Origin: Brachionus manjavacas | Lineage: Eukaryota > Rotifera > Eurotatoria > Ploima > Brachionidae | Assembly (NCBI GenBank): GCA_019054805.1 | Contig: JAHQIY010000024.1 | Coordinates: 124,001-188,000 of the forward strand | DNA: 64,000 nt | Reading direction: 5' to 3' | Shown here: positions 21,101 to 32,364 of the stretch, in pieces | How positions within the stretch are numbered: position 1 is the stretch's first letter | How the letters are laid out: every line of letters starts with the position of its first letter | Program-made: the position numbers and the translations under genes | Notes under the pieces: model-generated | What the model was told of the DNA's origin: nothing | Seen by the model: only the letters and a program-made list of their open reading frames with translations | The model's database searches: none

Positions 21101-24100
21101 ACAGCAGTTTGTCCATGGCTGTGATCGCACTCGCTTGTGCGCACCACCAGCTCATATTTTTGAGAGCAAAATTTTTCATCAAGTCCAATTTTTTGCCTAC
21201 GTTCTCATTGAAATGTTTGATGCTGACGCTCAAGAACTTCACTTGCTCCTCGTGGTCCAAATTGATGAAGTAAGCTTGCTCACTGTCCGAATGCTTGTGC
21301 AAGCTAATCAACAAGCTGAGCACTTGCGGCTCCAAGTTGACATCTTTTTTGTCCAAATGGCTGACAAAATTCGTGCAGTAAAAATGGCTCATTTGGCTCA
21401 TCAATCGGCTCCAAATGGGCTCGAGTGCAGCCAAGTCAAGGCTAGATTTGTGCTCTGACAACAATTCTATGTTGAAGGCCAAAAGGTCGAAATCAAAATC
21501 GGCCGAATCCTGGCTCCAGAACTGGACAAATGACTGCTGCAGCTGAGCCGCAAGTTGGTCGTCGCTTTTGTGTGAAATAATTCTCAAATATTGGTACATT
21601 TGGTGTTGGGGAGAAAAATTTTCGTCTGCTACTTTGAGTCCATCTAAAGGATGAGCTAAGTCATCGACTAAATGAGACAAATAGCTGATGGACACATGGC
21701 TGACCAAGTCTGAATTCGAATAGTGCAAGTCATGTCCGAATTCTCTCAAATTTAGAAGACTTTGATAGAACTGTTCGTAGTCTTTTTGCTCGTAGAGTTC
21801 TGTTGGTGGCTCCAATTTTTGGCTGCTTTTCAGAGAGTAGAAAGAAAAGTGTGAGTGTGCGGGCTCGATGAAATGCAAAAAATGTTCGTGTTCACTTTCG
21901 TAATCGGCCGCGATATGGCTTTGGAAGTGGAGGAAATTGGACTCTACAAATCTTAGCAGCAAGGTGGACGGCCCGTCGAAATGGTGAAGAATGTAGTCGA
22001 TTAGAAAAACTAGTCTGCTAACTAGCAGAGGCGATTGGACTTTTTTATCAATCACTGATCGGTCAATGTCTTGCACCAAACGAGTCATTTCAGCTAAAAT
22101 TTTTAATCTATTGTCTTTGCTTAGATTGTGAAATATTAACAATAAAAACGAGCTGAACGAAATAGAAATTTCTTGATTAGAGTTGGATTTGATGAGCGCA
22201 CAAATGTTGGACAAAAAATTCAACCAAATATTCAACGCTTGAGGCTGGATCGATTTGGCTGTGTCGTTTGATTGTATGATAAAAATTTGAGTCAACAATG
22301 CTAGGTATCTTTGGCTTATCGGATATAAATGAGTGGTGCCTGAGTAAAAATCCTTTAGACCAAGTAGATCCATCATTAATGCCTGAACAAAAAAAAATTA
22401 AAAATAAATTTCGCATTTTATTTTTTAGACATTGTGACTTAATTAGTAAAAACAAACAGCGCCTAAATAGAAAAAGCTTTGTAACCTTTTATCTAAGGCG
22501 GTTGTGAAGTTCGTTTCAATTCGATCTTTTCAATTCAGAAAAACTTGAATAACTTTTTTACTAAAAGAGATAATTTAGTTCTGTAAGATGCTTAATTATA
22601 AGCAAATTTGCTTGATGCAGTAAAATAAGTCTGCAAAATATTCTGCAATTTTCTGTATTTTGCACGTCATTTAAAAGTATTCCGATCAAGTGTGCAATTA
22701 CATTGCAGAGATTTTGCAGACGTATATATTTGGATTAAGCAAAGTTGCTTAACCATTAAGCATTTTACAGAACTAAATTATCTCTTTTGGTAAAAAAATT
22801 ATTCAAATTTTTCTGAAGTGAAATGAACTTCACAGCCCCTTATCTAAGAGACTGAAACTAGTTCTGAAGATTAAATCAGTTGATACATTTAAAGGATCAT
22901 CTAGATCGAGCTTCTGCAGTGTAGTCTTTATTCATTTTTTTTGGGCATGCATTTTATAGAATTTTTTGGCATATTGCTATTTCTTAATAGAATTAATGTA
23001 GAGATACATTTTCTATGTTAAATAAAAAGGTAGCTCTGCAATATCAAAATGCACAGAGCAGAGTGCTCACCATCTAAATGATACAATTTTAGGTGAGTTT
23101 TTTTTTGCAGAATTTCGCAGAGTTTGCCGTTAGATTTGAAAAAGTGTGTTAAATCCAAAAATGTACCTCTGCACTTATTATTTTAGATAATAACAATTTA
23201 TTTAATAAAAATTGATTTGATCATTTTGAGCATCAAAAATTGATCAAAAACTTGAAATAGCCAATTTTTTAGAAATTTTCGCAGAAGCTCAATTTATTAA
23301 GTTTGTACAGTTTTGTTCTAAATTTCACAGTGTCATTTATTTTTCTATTCTAAATTCTAAATCATTCTAAATTTTTTTTAAACAATCCATCAAAAAATAT
23401 TCAAAATAGAAGCTAGTGTGACAATTTAATAATTTAATATGTCGAAGGATATCAAATAAACTTAGGATTAACTATGCGATAATAATTAATTGTTCAATTT
23501 AAAAAAAAGTATTTGATTAAATGGTCTAAAATGCTTTGAAAGTAAATATGAAAATTAATTACAGATCATGATCATTAAATTTGTTCCCAAAAAAAGACAG
23601 TAGTGCATAATGGACCAAAAATATTTTATCAATGAGAAAATAAAAGTATATGAACAAAGAAGAAGATAAGTCTTTGCATTGAAAATAAAAATTAACTTAC
23701 TATGACAATAAATTCTATTCATGTATTTAAACAAAAAATAATGCTTAGAAATAGTGGAAATTAGTGATAATTTTATTTTTTTCTACTTTTTTTTAAAAAA
23801 TATTTGAATGAATTTTTTTAATTATTTTTACATCATCATTGAATTTTAAAAATTAATAAAATCTTCATTAAGAAAACAATAAAATTTTAAAATTAAATTA
23901 ATTTTCTAATCCGAAACTATAAGCGTAGCGTACTGTAGAAACTTTAAATATTTTGTTTCATCTAAATTTCAATCTAAATAGTTAGACTCGATGATCTAAT
24001 TTATTTTTTAGATCTAAAAAGTTAACTTGAGATGCTTTTTTTTAATTCTTTCAAATTTTAAAAATAATTTTTAATGACAAAAATTGAGAAAACTATTAAA

Positions 24101-26157
24101 AAATAGAAGGTAGTAAATTTTTTAATTTTTGAATGATTTAAAATTTATAATTAAAAAATTGTTTAAATTTTAAGCAGACTAACCTGTTTTTCTGAATCGA
24201 TTAAATTTTTGATTAATAAAAACTTGACAAAATTGTAAGTATTCAGAACAACATTTTCGGACAGCGATTTACTTAGTTCTGTTTCTCTAAGCATTGAGCA
24301 CAACTCCTGTATATGATAATCTGTGAGAGATACATTTGTAGTATTTTTTATTTGTAAGTCTTGCATACAAATTATCAACTCGATTATCAAATCGTCATCC
24401 TAAAAAAAAAATCAACAATTCCAAGAGAAAATTTTTTTTTTTTAAATTTACAATTAATTCAGGGCTAGTCTCAGTATCGAGATCAAAAGTGGTGTCTAAA
24501 ATTTGAGTCGAGTTGGACAAACTTTCTTCATTTTCTTTTTCTTTGGCGCTTTCTTCATCAACAGAGTTTATCTGTTCATAGAACCAGGAGCCTATGAGCA
24601 AGCAGTTATCGTCATCGTCCAAATTGTTAGTTTGTGTATTGGTAATATTGGTGACCGTGGTGGCCACTGTGTCTTCATCTTCTTCATAATTCTCTTCGTC
24701 TGTATTCGGGTCATCTATATTTTTAATCTTGTTTAAATTTAAAATGTCCGACTGTTTGTGAAAACTGTCGCGCTTTTTTCGCTTGGTCTGGTTTAGGATA
24801 AAATTTTTGGCAAATGCATTTTTAAAAAGCCTAAATAAATGCTCAAAAGCAATCGAGTTCTTCGAGTAGAATAAATGCTTGGATAAAATGTAAGAATTTA
24901 GACTCTTATTTAGTTGAATGTTTGTTAAAAATTTTAGATTTTTGTGCAATTCGTTCGATTCCGACTCATTCTGCTCAACTAGCTGTTTGTATCTAAACAA
25001 TTGATTATTTTGGCACTCGATTATCTTCTCTAAATAGAAACAACGCACCAAAGCATTTTGTAGTGACATTTGTTTGCCATGATATTTGGCCAAAATTTCA
25101 CCCTAAATAAACAAAGTTTAAGAAAAAAATTTTTTTGTCAGATTCAGAACTAATATTTACACTTAATTGAATTAAATTTAGAAGATCATTTAAATTGACC
25201 TCATCGTGTCTGCTGCTTCCATGTTCTGCCAGCACAAATTCAGCGAGACATGTCTGAAGCATTGCTATTTGAGCCGATTGAACAAATTCATGCAATTTTT
25301 GGTCATCACATCTTACATAATCACTGTTCAATTTTAAACAAACGTCCAACATGTTGACATACTTGTGCACATTTGTGACATCTTTTATCAAATTTGGCAG
25401 ACTATTAAAAAAAAATTTTAAAATAAAAATTTTTATCAAAATTTATTTTCAACTACTTTGCTCTCGCCTGTAAAGCTTCTTCGTTATTCATAGATTTGAA
25501 ATTTTCAGAATCAAACTGGTTGAGATGATTTTTGCGGTAAACATTCAAATAGGGAAGGCCATGTTCGAATTCGGTGAGCAGGACGTCAAATCCATTGCTA
25601 TGGTGCATGTGTTTCAGGACCATTTTGGAGAATAGCTCTTGCGGACTGACCGATTTGGACTCTAGTTTAATGTCGTAATTAAAAAAATCATTTATTAAAG
25701 AATTAATGGTAGTGTGGGTAGCGCTATCGGCTTTTGATTGAGGTGATGGAATATTTTTGAGGGAACTGAGCGCCATTTGAACATCGCTAATACTAATAAA
25801 TGACTCACATGTCAGCAAAGAGCTAAACAAATTTAAGAATTGATTCAGCGGAAGTGCTTGATCGTGGAGCTCGGCATTGCGGCTCAAAAGCAAATTTCTG
25901 ATTATCAGCTCTAGTGAATGATCAATGTGAGTACACTCGTCAATGGTAAGGTGATTATTTTGAACATTCTCGGCCAGCTTAAAGCCCACAAACAAAATGA
26001 GATTTGAGCAAAATTGAATGTTCGATTGAAAAGCATCGATTTGAAAGGATGCTACTTTATCGACTAGGTCTAGCAGATCATGTTTGGATAAAGATTGCTC
26101 ATCGGCCACTTTGTTAATTATGCTTGACCAATGTGTATCTGATTTTAAATCAGACAT
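9181..26157 (-). CDS. UBR4: E3 ubiquitin ligase UBR4 (p600/pushover), about 4980 aa
   Basis: Six exons: 25457-26157, 25161-25401, 24452-25102, 24184-24399, 9323-22382 and 9181-9254; the frame closes at 4981 codons (human UBR4 is 5183 aa). UBR4 is a giant N-degron E3 ligase and calmodulin-binding scaffold. Landmarks, as approximate residues: an acidic block (1400-1500); UBR-box zinc finger (1581-1650) with NQHWYYCHTCK and FFCDCGAKED; beta-propeller (about 1760-2300) with FENVRLTYTGD; zinc ribbon (3411-3463) with CPRC, CNTCGENVFQCHKCR and CGFCKF; Pro-rich linker (about 3530-3555); C-terminal hemi-RING/UZI (4629-4720) starting HVCCICRDG and ending CNGILPIWGPQ. Exon 3 has the acidic LIGSWFYEQ segment that human UBR4 also has near residue 600. 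The last exon (GFMRDFGISDPVEFL...) restores the family C-terminus lost if the large exon is read to its own stop. The start is the first ATG of exon 1. Confidence 0.93.
12708..12749 (-). repeat. Hexanucleotide tandem repeat coding (Ser-Thr)n in UBR4
   Basis: GGATGT (plus strand) is repeated about six times in tandem, giving an alternating Ser-Thr run of about a dozen residues (near residue 3820). It is a low-complexity loop between helical-repeat segments and is probably length-variable between individuals. Confidence 0.8.
19478..19545 (-). repeat. Ala/Asn/Thr simple repeat in UBR4 just before the UBR box
   Basis: A GGCATT/GGCAGT hexamer-type repeat codes for an Ala-Asn/Ala-Thr run that ends in acidic residues directly upstream of the UBR box. 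With the Asp/Glu-rich blocks at about 19690-19760 and 19920-19990 it forms a long disordered linker between the N-terminal helical arm and the degron-binding domain. Confidence 0.7.
22383..24183 (-). other. UBR4 intron 4, 1.8 kb, carries a MITE
   Basis: Donor CAG|GTTAGT at 24183/24184, acceptor TTCAG|GCATTA at 22383/22382; phase 0 on both sides. It is the only long intron in the gene. It contains a foldback element with target duplications (22498-22839) and a more decayed relative (about 22855-23325) sharing TGCAGAG/CTCTGCA words and a TTGATACATTT segment with sequence at 61900. The rest is AT-rich. Confidence 0.75.
22498..22839. mobile_element. Foldback MITE with about 90-bp TIRs and 9-bp TSD
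   Basis: A 342-bp element bounded by exact direct repeats TTATCTAAG (22489-22497 and 22840-22848). Its ends are imperfect inverted repeats: GCGGTTGTGAAGTTC on the left against the reverse complement GGGGCTGTGAAGTTC on the right. They continue inward for about 90 bp through TTCAGAAAAA, TTGAATAA, AGAGATAATTTAGTTCTGTAA and ATGCTTAA. There is no coding capacity. A 9-bp duplication suggests mobilisation by a Mutator-like transposase. Confidence 0.85.
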
Positions 26158-26390
26158 CTCAAGTTAGATTAGTTTTCTAAATTATTTTTAGTTTAAATAA
26201 AAAAAAAGTTATACAACTAAAAGGAGTTAAATATTTTGAAAAATTAATAAACTTTTGAAATTATGATTTAGCAATTTAAAATTTTTGCTTGTTGTTATTG
26301 AAGATGATGAATTTTAAAATGAGCGCACACATTTTGCATGTACACCTAATAACTTGGTTCGAATATTCAAAGAATGATATTTAAATATGT

Positions 26391-26416
26391 GGAGTAGGGT
26401 GGAGGGGGTAGAGTGG
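26391..26416 (+). promoter_or_regulatory. G-run cluster upstream of UBR4 (possible G-quadruplex)
   Basis: Within sequence that is otherwise about 75-80% A/T, 26 bases carry GG, GGG, GG, GGGGG and GG runs separated by 1-4 bases. It lies about 235 bp upstream of the UBR4 start codon, on the strand opposite to the gene's sense strand. A two-tetrad quadruplex is possible, but function is only inferred from position. Confidence 0.3.
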
Positions 26417-28080
26417 AACATATCGCTTCCATTTAGAATATTTTGTGTGCATTTGATCTACTTGAAATATATTTCAAATCTCTGAATAATTTCTACTCAT
26501 ATGTATTAGAATAAATTGCAATTTATTTGCGTTCAAATGTTAATCATTCTATTTGAAAGCATTTAAGCGCGTATCGTCAAAATAATTTTCTTCAAATCTT
26601 TTTAATCCATTCTAATCCAATTTTTTGTATGCTCTCGTTGATCATAGATCAAATTGATTCCTTGTCACTAAATTAGATCACTATTTTCAATCAACTTTAT
26701 TTGAGAAAAAAAATTAAAATTTGAAAAATGCATAAAAGCTTTCAGCATACCTTCAATATATTTTTAATTGTTTAAATAAAATACTCTTAAATTGATTTTT
26801 CTTTCATTATAGATAATTTTTGAAATGCAACTGTGTCATTTTTCAGAAGCTATTAAAGAATGCAATTTAAATTAAGTTGAATTCAAACAATATTTTGGAA
26901 AGTTGGATTGTTTAAAAGAATAAAAGTAAAATGAACACTTAGTAAACTGTTTAAAAATTTATGTTCGGAAAATTAGTTATAATTGAGGATATTAATTAAA
27001 AAGAAAAATCTCGATTTTTAAAGTTGAGAACTAATAAATCAAAAATATAAATAGTAAGTCAATAATTTGAGACAAAAAACAAGTTTTTGAAACTAATTTA
27101 TTTTTAATGAATCTTACAATATTTTCAGATTTTTTAGGATCGAAAAACCTGTGGTAGCGAATTTTGGGAAAAAATGAAAATTTAAAAAAAAAACTTTTTG
27201 GCTTTTTGTTTTCGAGCCTTTAACGATTTTTTCTTGAGAACTTAATGGCAAAATCAAATTATTTAATTTAAGCAAAAATAATTTTTTTATAGATATCCAT
27301 GATATTTACGATAAAAAAAATAATCTGTTTATCATAGATATTTTTATGCTCTTTTCAATGTTTTACAATATTGATAGGTATTGGTTTTTATAAAGATTAA
27401 CACTAATTAAACTTGGTCTGTATAAATTTACTATCTATTTAAAATATATTTTAATTTCTAAAACATCTCAAATGACTTCTAAAATCCAAAATACTCGGCA
27501 TTTTTTTCTTTCTTTTAAATCTTGTAAGGAGGACAGTGTTTTGTTTTTGTACGTAATTTTTAGAAATATTTCTATAAAAATTTACTGAAAAGTTAATTTT
27601 GTTTTAAACCATAGCAAGTTTTTTTATACACTTGCTACAGGAGTCTTGAGGACATAATAAATAATATCTATTTGAAAAATTACACTAAATTATTTAATTG
27701 TTCGGAAAGGTTTAATTTTTTTTGACGAAAAGGTTTAAGCATGCGTCCCTACTGCAGAGACACTAGAATTTATTTTTTTTTCATTTTAAAGATATTTGCT
27801 ACTCGATACGAAAAGTTTTTCCTGGTCTTTTTACAAAAATTATCTTATTAACTCCACTTAATTAATTCCACTTTGAAAAAGTGAGCTGACTTTCTAACAC
27901 CTAAAATGGTTTTTGGAAGCTGGAAAGTTAACTTTGTTGAATTCTTCAATTAAGACTCTTTAAAATAAATTATCTTTTTAAATAACAAACAACTTTTTAA
28001 ATTATCTTTATAAATATTTACTTGTAATAATTAACTTATTTTTTTTTTAAATTTTATTTCTATTATTTTAATAAACATAA

Positions 28081-28134
28081 CCCTGAAGGGGCGAAAGCCC
28101 AAAGGTTTTAACAATCAAATTAAAAAAAAAAAAA
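28081..28134 (+). repeat. GNRA-capped hairpin followed by poly(A): probable retroposon tail
   Basis: CCCTGAAG is followed by the stem GGGC-GAAA-GCCC (28089-28100), then AAAGGTTTT and, after 20 bp, a run of A at 28121-28134. A tight stem with a GAAA tetraloop just before an A-tract is the layout of non-LTR retroposon 3' ends. No coding sequence is attached. Confidence 0.4.
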
Positions 28135-28949
28135 TTGTGAATTAATCGAGTAATTTAAATTCTCGAAAAGGATTGAGCATTATTGACTGGCATAACCCAT
28201 AACCCGAATAATTCACTTTCAGTTGAAGGCCCAGCTAGAGTCAAGGAGAGCGCATCTTGACAAAAAAATGGTTAACAATTAGAACCGATTGTCGACTGAA
28301 ATGATTTCAGTAAGGAAAATTGATGAGTTTTTTCAAGGCAATCAAGATATAAACATAATTGGTTATTTAGATTAAATTTATCATGTTACCCTTGTACTTT
28401 ATAAAGACCCTTGTACTTTAAATTAATTTCACAGGGATGATTGAGCCCATTTATTAATAATAAAAAAAAGCACATAAAAATTTATAAAATTAATAAAAAA
28501 TTAGATTTTTGAAATTAATATCAAAATTAGAAAAAAATTTACAAAATTTTATGAAAATTAAATTAATGTTATTGTTTATTCTTCGTTTAAATAAGACAAA
28601 ATCTAACTGGAGATCATCAATTAGTAATTTATTAATGAACTTAGAATAAAAATAATCAAACGTTTTTTCACCATAATCATTAAGCTTTCCTTTAGAAGGA
28701 ACGAGATAGTCAATATTTTATAATCAATATTTTTCGAGCGGTTGCTGATTAATTCAAAAAATTCTAAACATTTGCAATAAAAATTTCAGCTTGAAACGTT
28801 TATTTCTCAAATTTTCAAAATCCTCTAAATTGAAACCGCTTAGTTTTTTTTAGGCGGTAAAATTTTGATACATGACTAAGAAAAAGTTTTAATTATTTAA
28901 ATAAAAATCAAAAATTAATTAAATTTTAGCTAAACTTAAAACAAATATA

Positions 28950-30149
28950 ATGGAGAGATTCGAGGAAGCGGCAAAGAGCCTGAAAAAATCAATGAAAGGA
29001 ATAGGTGAGTTTATTCGGTTGAATTTTAACAACAATGCTAAAAAAATTCCATTTTCCTAGGAACTGATGAATCTAGATTAATTAAAGAGATAATAAACCA
29101 TTCAAATAGTGAGCGTCAGTCAATCAAAGAGATCTATTTGACAATGTATGGAAAGGTAAACCATTTTTAACAAAATTTGCATTAGATTTTTAAAAAGAAT
29201 TAAACTTTTAGACTCTGGAAGAAAGCATTAAATCAGAAATAAGTGGAAATTTTCTCGAGGGAATTTTAGCGCTGCTAGAACCACTCGAAAAGTATGAAGC
29301 CAAGTGTTTGCGTAAAGCGCTTAAAGCTATAAACACAAACGAGAAAATTCTAATCCAGACCATCTGCCCAAAGGAAGCTTTTGAAATTGAAAATCTAAAA
29401 ATGATCTATAACTCAAGTAGAACAATTCAAACCATCATTTTTATGATCTGAAAAAATTTTAAAATTTTAATTTAGCTTATGAGAGAAATTTGGAAAAAGA
29501 CATTGAAACTGAATGCAAGGGTTATTTTGGCAGATTGCTCAGATCATTGGTCTCTTGTGGTCGATCTGAAAATTACAGAATAGACTTTAATTTGGCAAAA
29601 AAAGAAGCCCAAGAGCTTTATGATGTAATTTAAGAATTTAATTTTTTTTGTTTTAAATAAATATTTTTGAAAGGCTGGAGAGGGAAAATTTGGCACTGAT
29701 GAGTCGGAATTCATTCGAATCCTTTGCTCGAGATCATTTCCCCAGCTTAAAGCTACTTTTGAAGTTTATAAAGAAATTTCTGGTAATGACATTGAAAAAG
29801 CAATCAAGAAAGAAATGAGTGGCGATTTGGAAAAAGCATGCTTGGCAATTGTAAAGTCGTGCAGAAGTAAGCCCACTTATTTTGCTGAAGAGCTATACAA
29901 AGCAATTGAAGATTCAGGCACAAATGATGAAACTTTGATTCGACTTGTTGTTTCTCGATCTGAAGTAAATTTTGTTCAAAACTTTTTTTCAAATAAAAAT
30001 GTAATTAATTAAAAATTTTAAATTAGATTGATTTGGATCGCATAAAAAATGAATATGAAGAAATGTATGGCAAAAGTCTTTATGAATCAGTTAAATCTGA
30101 AATCAGCGGAGATTATAAGAAATTATTTCTAAGTTTAATTGAAAAATGA
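28950..30149 (+). CDS. Annexin A, 305 aa (near-twin of annexin B, degenerate repeat-4 Ca site)
   Basis: Six exons: 28950-29004, 29061-29155, 29212-29416, 29476-29624, 29674-29964, 30027-30149; introns are 49-62 nt; 306 codons. Annexins bind acidic phospholipids in a calcium-dependent way through four 70-residue repeats. Repeat 1 has MKGIGTDESRLIKEI (type II calcium loop); repeat 2 has lost the GxGT loop (AINTNEKIL); repeat 3 has GKFGTDESEFIRIL; repeat 4 reads AIEDSGTNDETLIRL, where its twin has AMKGLGTNDETLIRL. There is no long N-terminal head and no signal peptide, so it is cytosolic. Exon layout and intron sequences match annexin B (57471-58670), which lies inverted 28 kb away. The start ATG is the first in frame and matches its paralogues. 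Confidence 0.93.
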
Positions 30150-32364
30150 AACTATAAGCTTAATGAAAGGATTTTACTTTTTTTTTCATTTTTTTATTTT
30201 AATAAAATTTTTCTTTAAATTTGGTTATAATGAATTTAATCAGATTTTAGAGGAATTCATTTTAAAAAAATTTACCAGCAGTCACAAATTATCTAAATTT
30301 TTTTATTTAAAAGGTGAATATCAAAATTAGAAGCTTATTAAGGGCAAACTATATCCTTTTTTTTGAGATAAATGATTAAAATATTACCTTAAGAAAAATT
30401 TGCTATAATTAAGATACTTAAAATAATTGCTATCCAATTAATTATTTTTCTTTTAGAAATATTAGAAGAGTTTCGATTGTTTTCTTCATAATAAAAAATA
30501 AAGTACTTTTTTTCCAGATGCACTTAACACTGATTTGAAGATTTTTCAAAATGAAACTTGTTCTAAATTAAATTCTGTGAGAGACTATTTAAATAAATTT
30601 CTTATTTGTTTTTATTGATTTGAATTTTTTGGGTTAATCCGGTTTTATGTCTTAGAAATTCTTTAACTCAATCCAGAACATCTTTATTCGATTTAAATCG
30701 AATAGCAGAAAAGAATGATAAAATTAAAAAAAATTGAGCTTTGAAATTTAAGATTAATGTAAGGTTCCGGAAATTCAAAACTCAAGTGCTACCTGAATTT
30801 CTAATTTTTGACTTTAAATTCGTAAACTACGTCATTTGAAACCCTAAATATCAATTTTTTCTGGGGGCTAAAAAAAACAAATTTATATCCAGGTGTCTAA
30901 AAAGAACTAACCCTTTAAAAAGTTGTAGGTCTTTCAGACTTAATTACTTAATGATAAAATTAAAATCTTTTATAAAATTATATATATTCTGAAAGAGCAT
31001 AAATTTTTTTTTTTTTTCCTGGTATATAGGTTTGTTTGAAAAAAAGTGTGTGCCAAATATTTATTTTTATTTATTTAATTAAAGTTTAAGTCCCATGGAC
31101 AACAATTTGTCAATTGAAATAAAAATTAATAGAAAATTAAATATCCATTTTACAATTAAGTAAAAAATTCAGTTTGTTATATACAAAAAAATGATTAAGA
31201 TTATTCAACATGCAATATTCTATTAAATAAAAATAGTATTTTATCGAGTCGGTTAGTCCATTGTTGTTACATTCAAGGCACCATTCAATCAAAGTAACAC
31301 TGAATGTTAAATCATATTCAGTGCAATTTATGTGAGCCAGATCTTCTGCTTTTGATAACTGTTTAATAAAAGACGTATTCTCTCTATCAAATATCTTGTA
31401 ATCTTTTCTTAAAATATTGAAAAAAAGCCAAAAAAAACACTTTTTTTCAGTTTAATCGTATGTAGTCCCAGGGATTATTTATTATTTTTTTTTAAACAAA
31501 ACTAGTCAAAGTTCTGAACAAATTTATGCCTTTACTTTTTTGAATTTATTTGTTATTTTATTTAAATAAAGTATCAAAATCATGTGATTTGATTTAAATT
31601 TTGAATATTTTAATTATTTTAAAAATTTTAAAATTTTTTTTACTAAATATTCGAAACCAATCCCATTAAATATTATTATTATGCCACCAAAGTCTAGATT
31701 TATCCTTAATTTGATTTTAAAATTTAGATAAATCACAAATTGAAATCAAATGCTTGATTTTATTGATTTTTTTTGATTTTTAAGTGTAGAAAAAGTCAAG
31801 CTGATAAAATGTACGATGATGAAAACATTTTGTCTTTCATTTAATTAATATTTCTGAGTTTTTTTAAAATAATGAGTTGCAAACTTTTATTAATCAGTGC
31901 ACAATTTGTTTTATGACTTAGTTTCCCAGGTTAATGGTAGATTACATTTTTTTTATTTTAAGTCTTTAAAAGGTGTCCAAAAAGTACGAAAAGAAAATTT
32001 CTAAATAGTTCACTAGCATTCAAATTGTATGAAATTCGATTGCAGAATTTTCACAGAAGTTGAATGCCGGTCTCAAACTGAACAAATTTTAGTCTTTCCG
32101 CAAAAAGTCCCAAAGTTTTTTTGGGTTTGTTCTATTTAAAAATCTAATGCGACTAAATTTCGAAAAGATTCAGATGTTTTCTTAAGCTAAAATAAATAGA
32201 TTAAAAATTCAATTTTATTTAATTAGGTTTTGTTTCTATAAAGTCTTATCAAGGAGCTTTTTTTTTCAATCAAACAAAAATCTTTGACTCATGCGTATAC
32301 TATTTTTAAAGATCTAGTGAACTGAATACAAGAAAGTGTACTTAAAATATTTAAAATAACCAAA
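30150..32364. other. Intergenic region, one unassigned open frame
   Basis: 2.2 kb between annexin A and the septin, both on the plus strand. It is AT-rich. Apart from the candidate exon at 31137-31412 (-), I see only simple-sequence A/T tracts. Confidence 0.4.
31137..31412 (-). CDS. Unassigned candidate exon of about 92 codons
   Basis: The minus strand is open from about 31480 to the TAA at 31137-31139. A possible acceptor (TATTTTAAG|) near 31413 would start it with DYKIFDRENTSFIKQLSK. It continues with AEDLAHINCTEYDLTFSV, LIEWCLECNNNGLTDSIKYY and so on. The composition looks protein-like, with few poly-Lys/Phe runs, unlike random A/T-rich frames nearby. No domain is recognised. There is no clear upstream exon, and the sequences GTCCCATGGAC and AGTCCCAGGGA flank it, so it may be part of a mobile element. 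Treat as tentative. Confidence 0.3.
   Translation of the reverse strand, partial: LRKDYKIFDRENTSFIKQLSKAEDLAHINCTEYDLTFSVTLIEWCLECNNNGLTDSIKYYFYLIEYCMLNNLNHFFVYNKLNFLLNCKMDI

Larger units (their letters stand above)
26158..28949. other. Divergent intergenic region between UBR4 and annexin A
   Basis: 2.8 kb separating the divergent starts of UBR4 (-) and annexin A (+), so both promoters must lie here. A purine-rich G-run cluster (26391-26416) lies about 235 bp upstream of the UBR4 ATG. A GNRA-capped hairpin with A-tail is at 28081-28134. A short direct repeat, CCCTTGTACTTTA, occurs twice around 28389-28420. No coding frame was seen. Confidence 0.45.
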
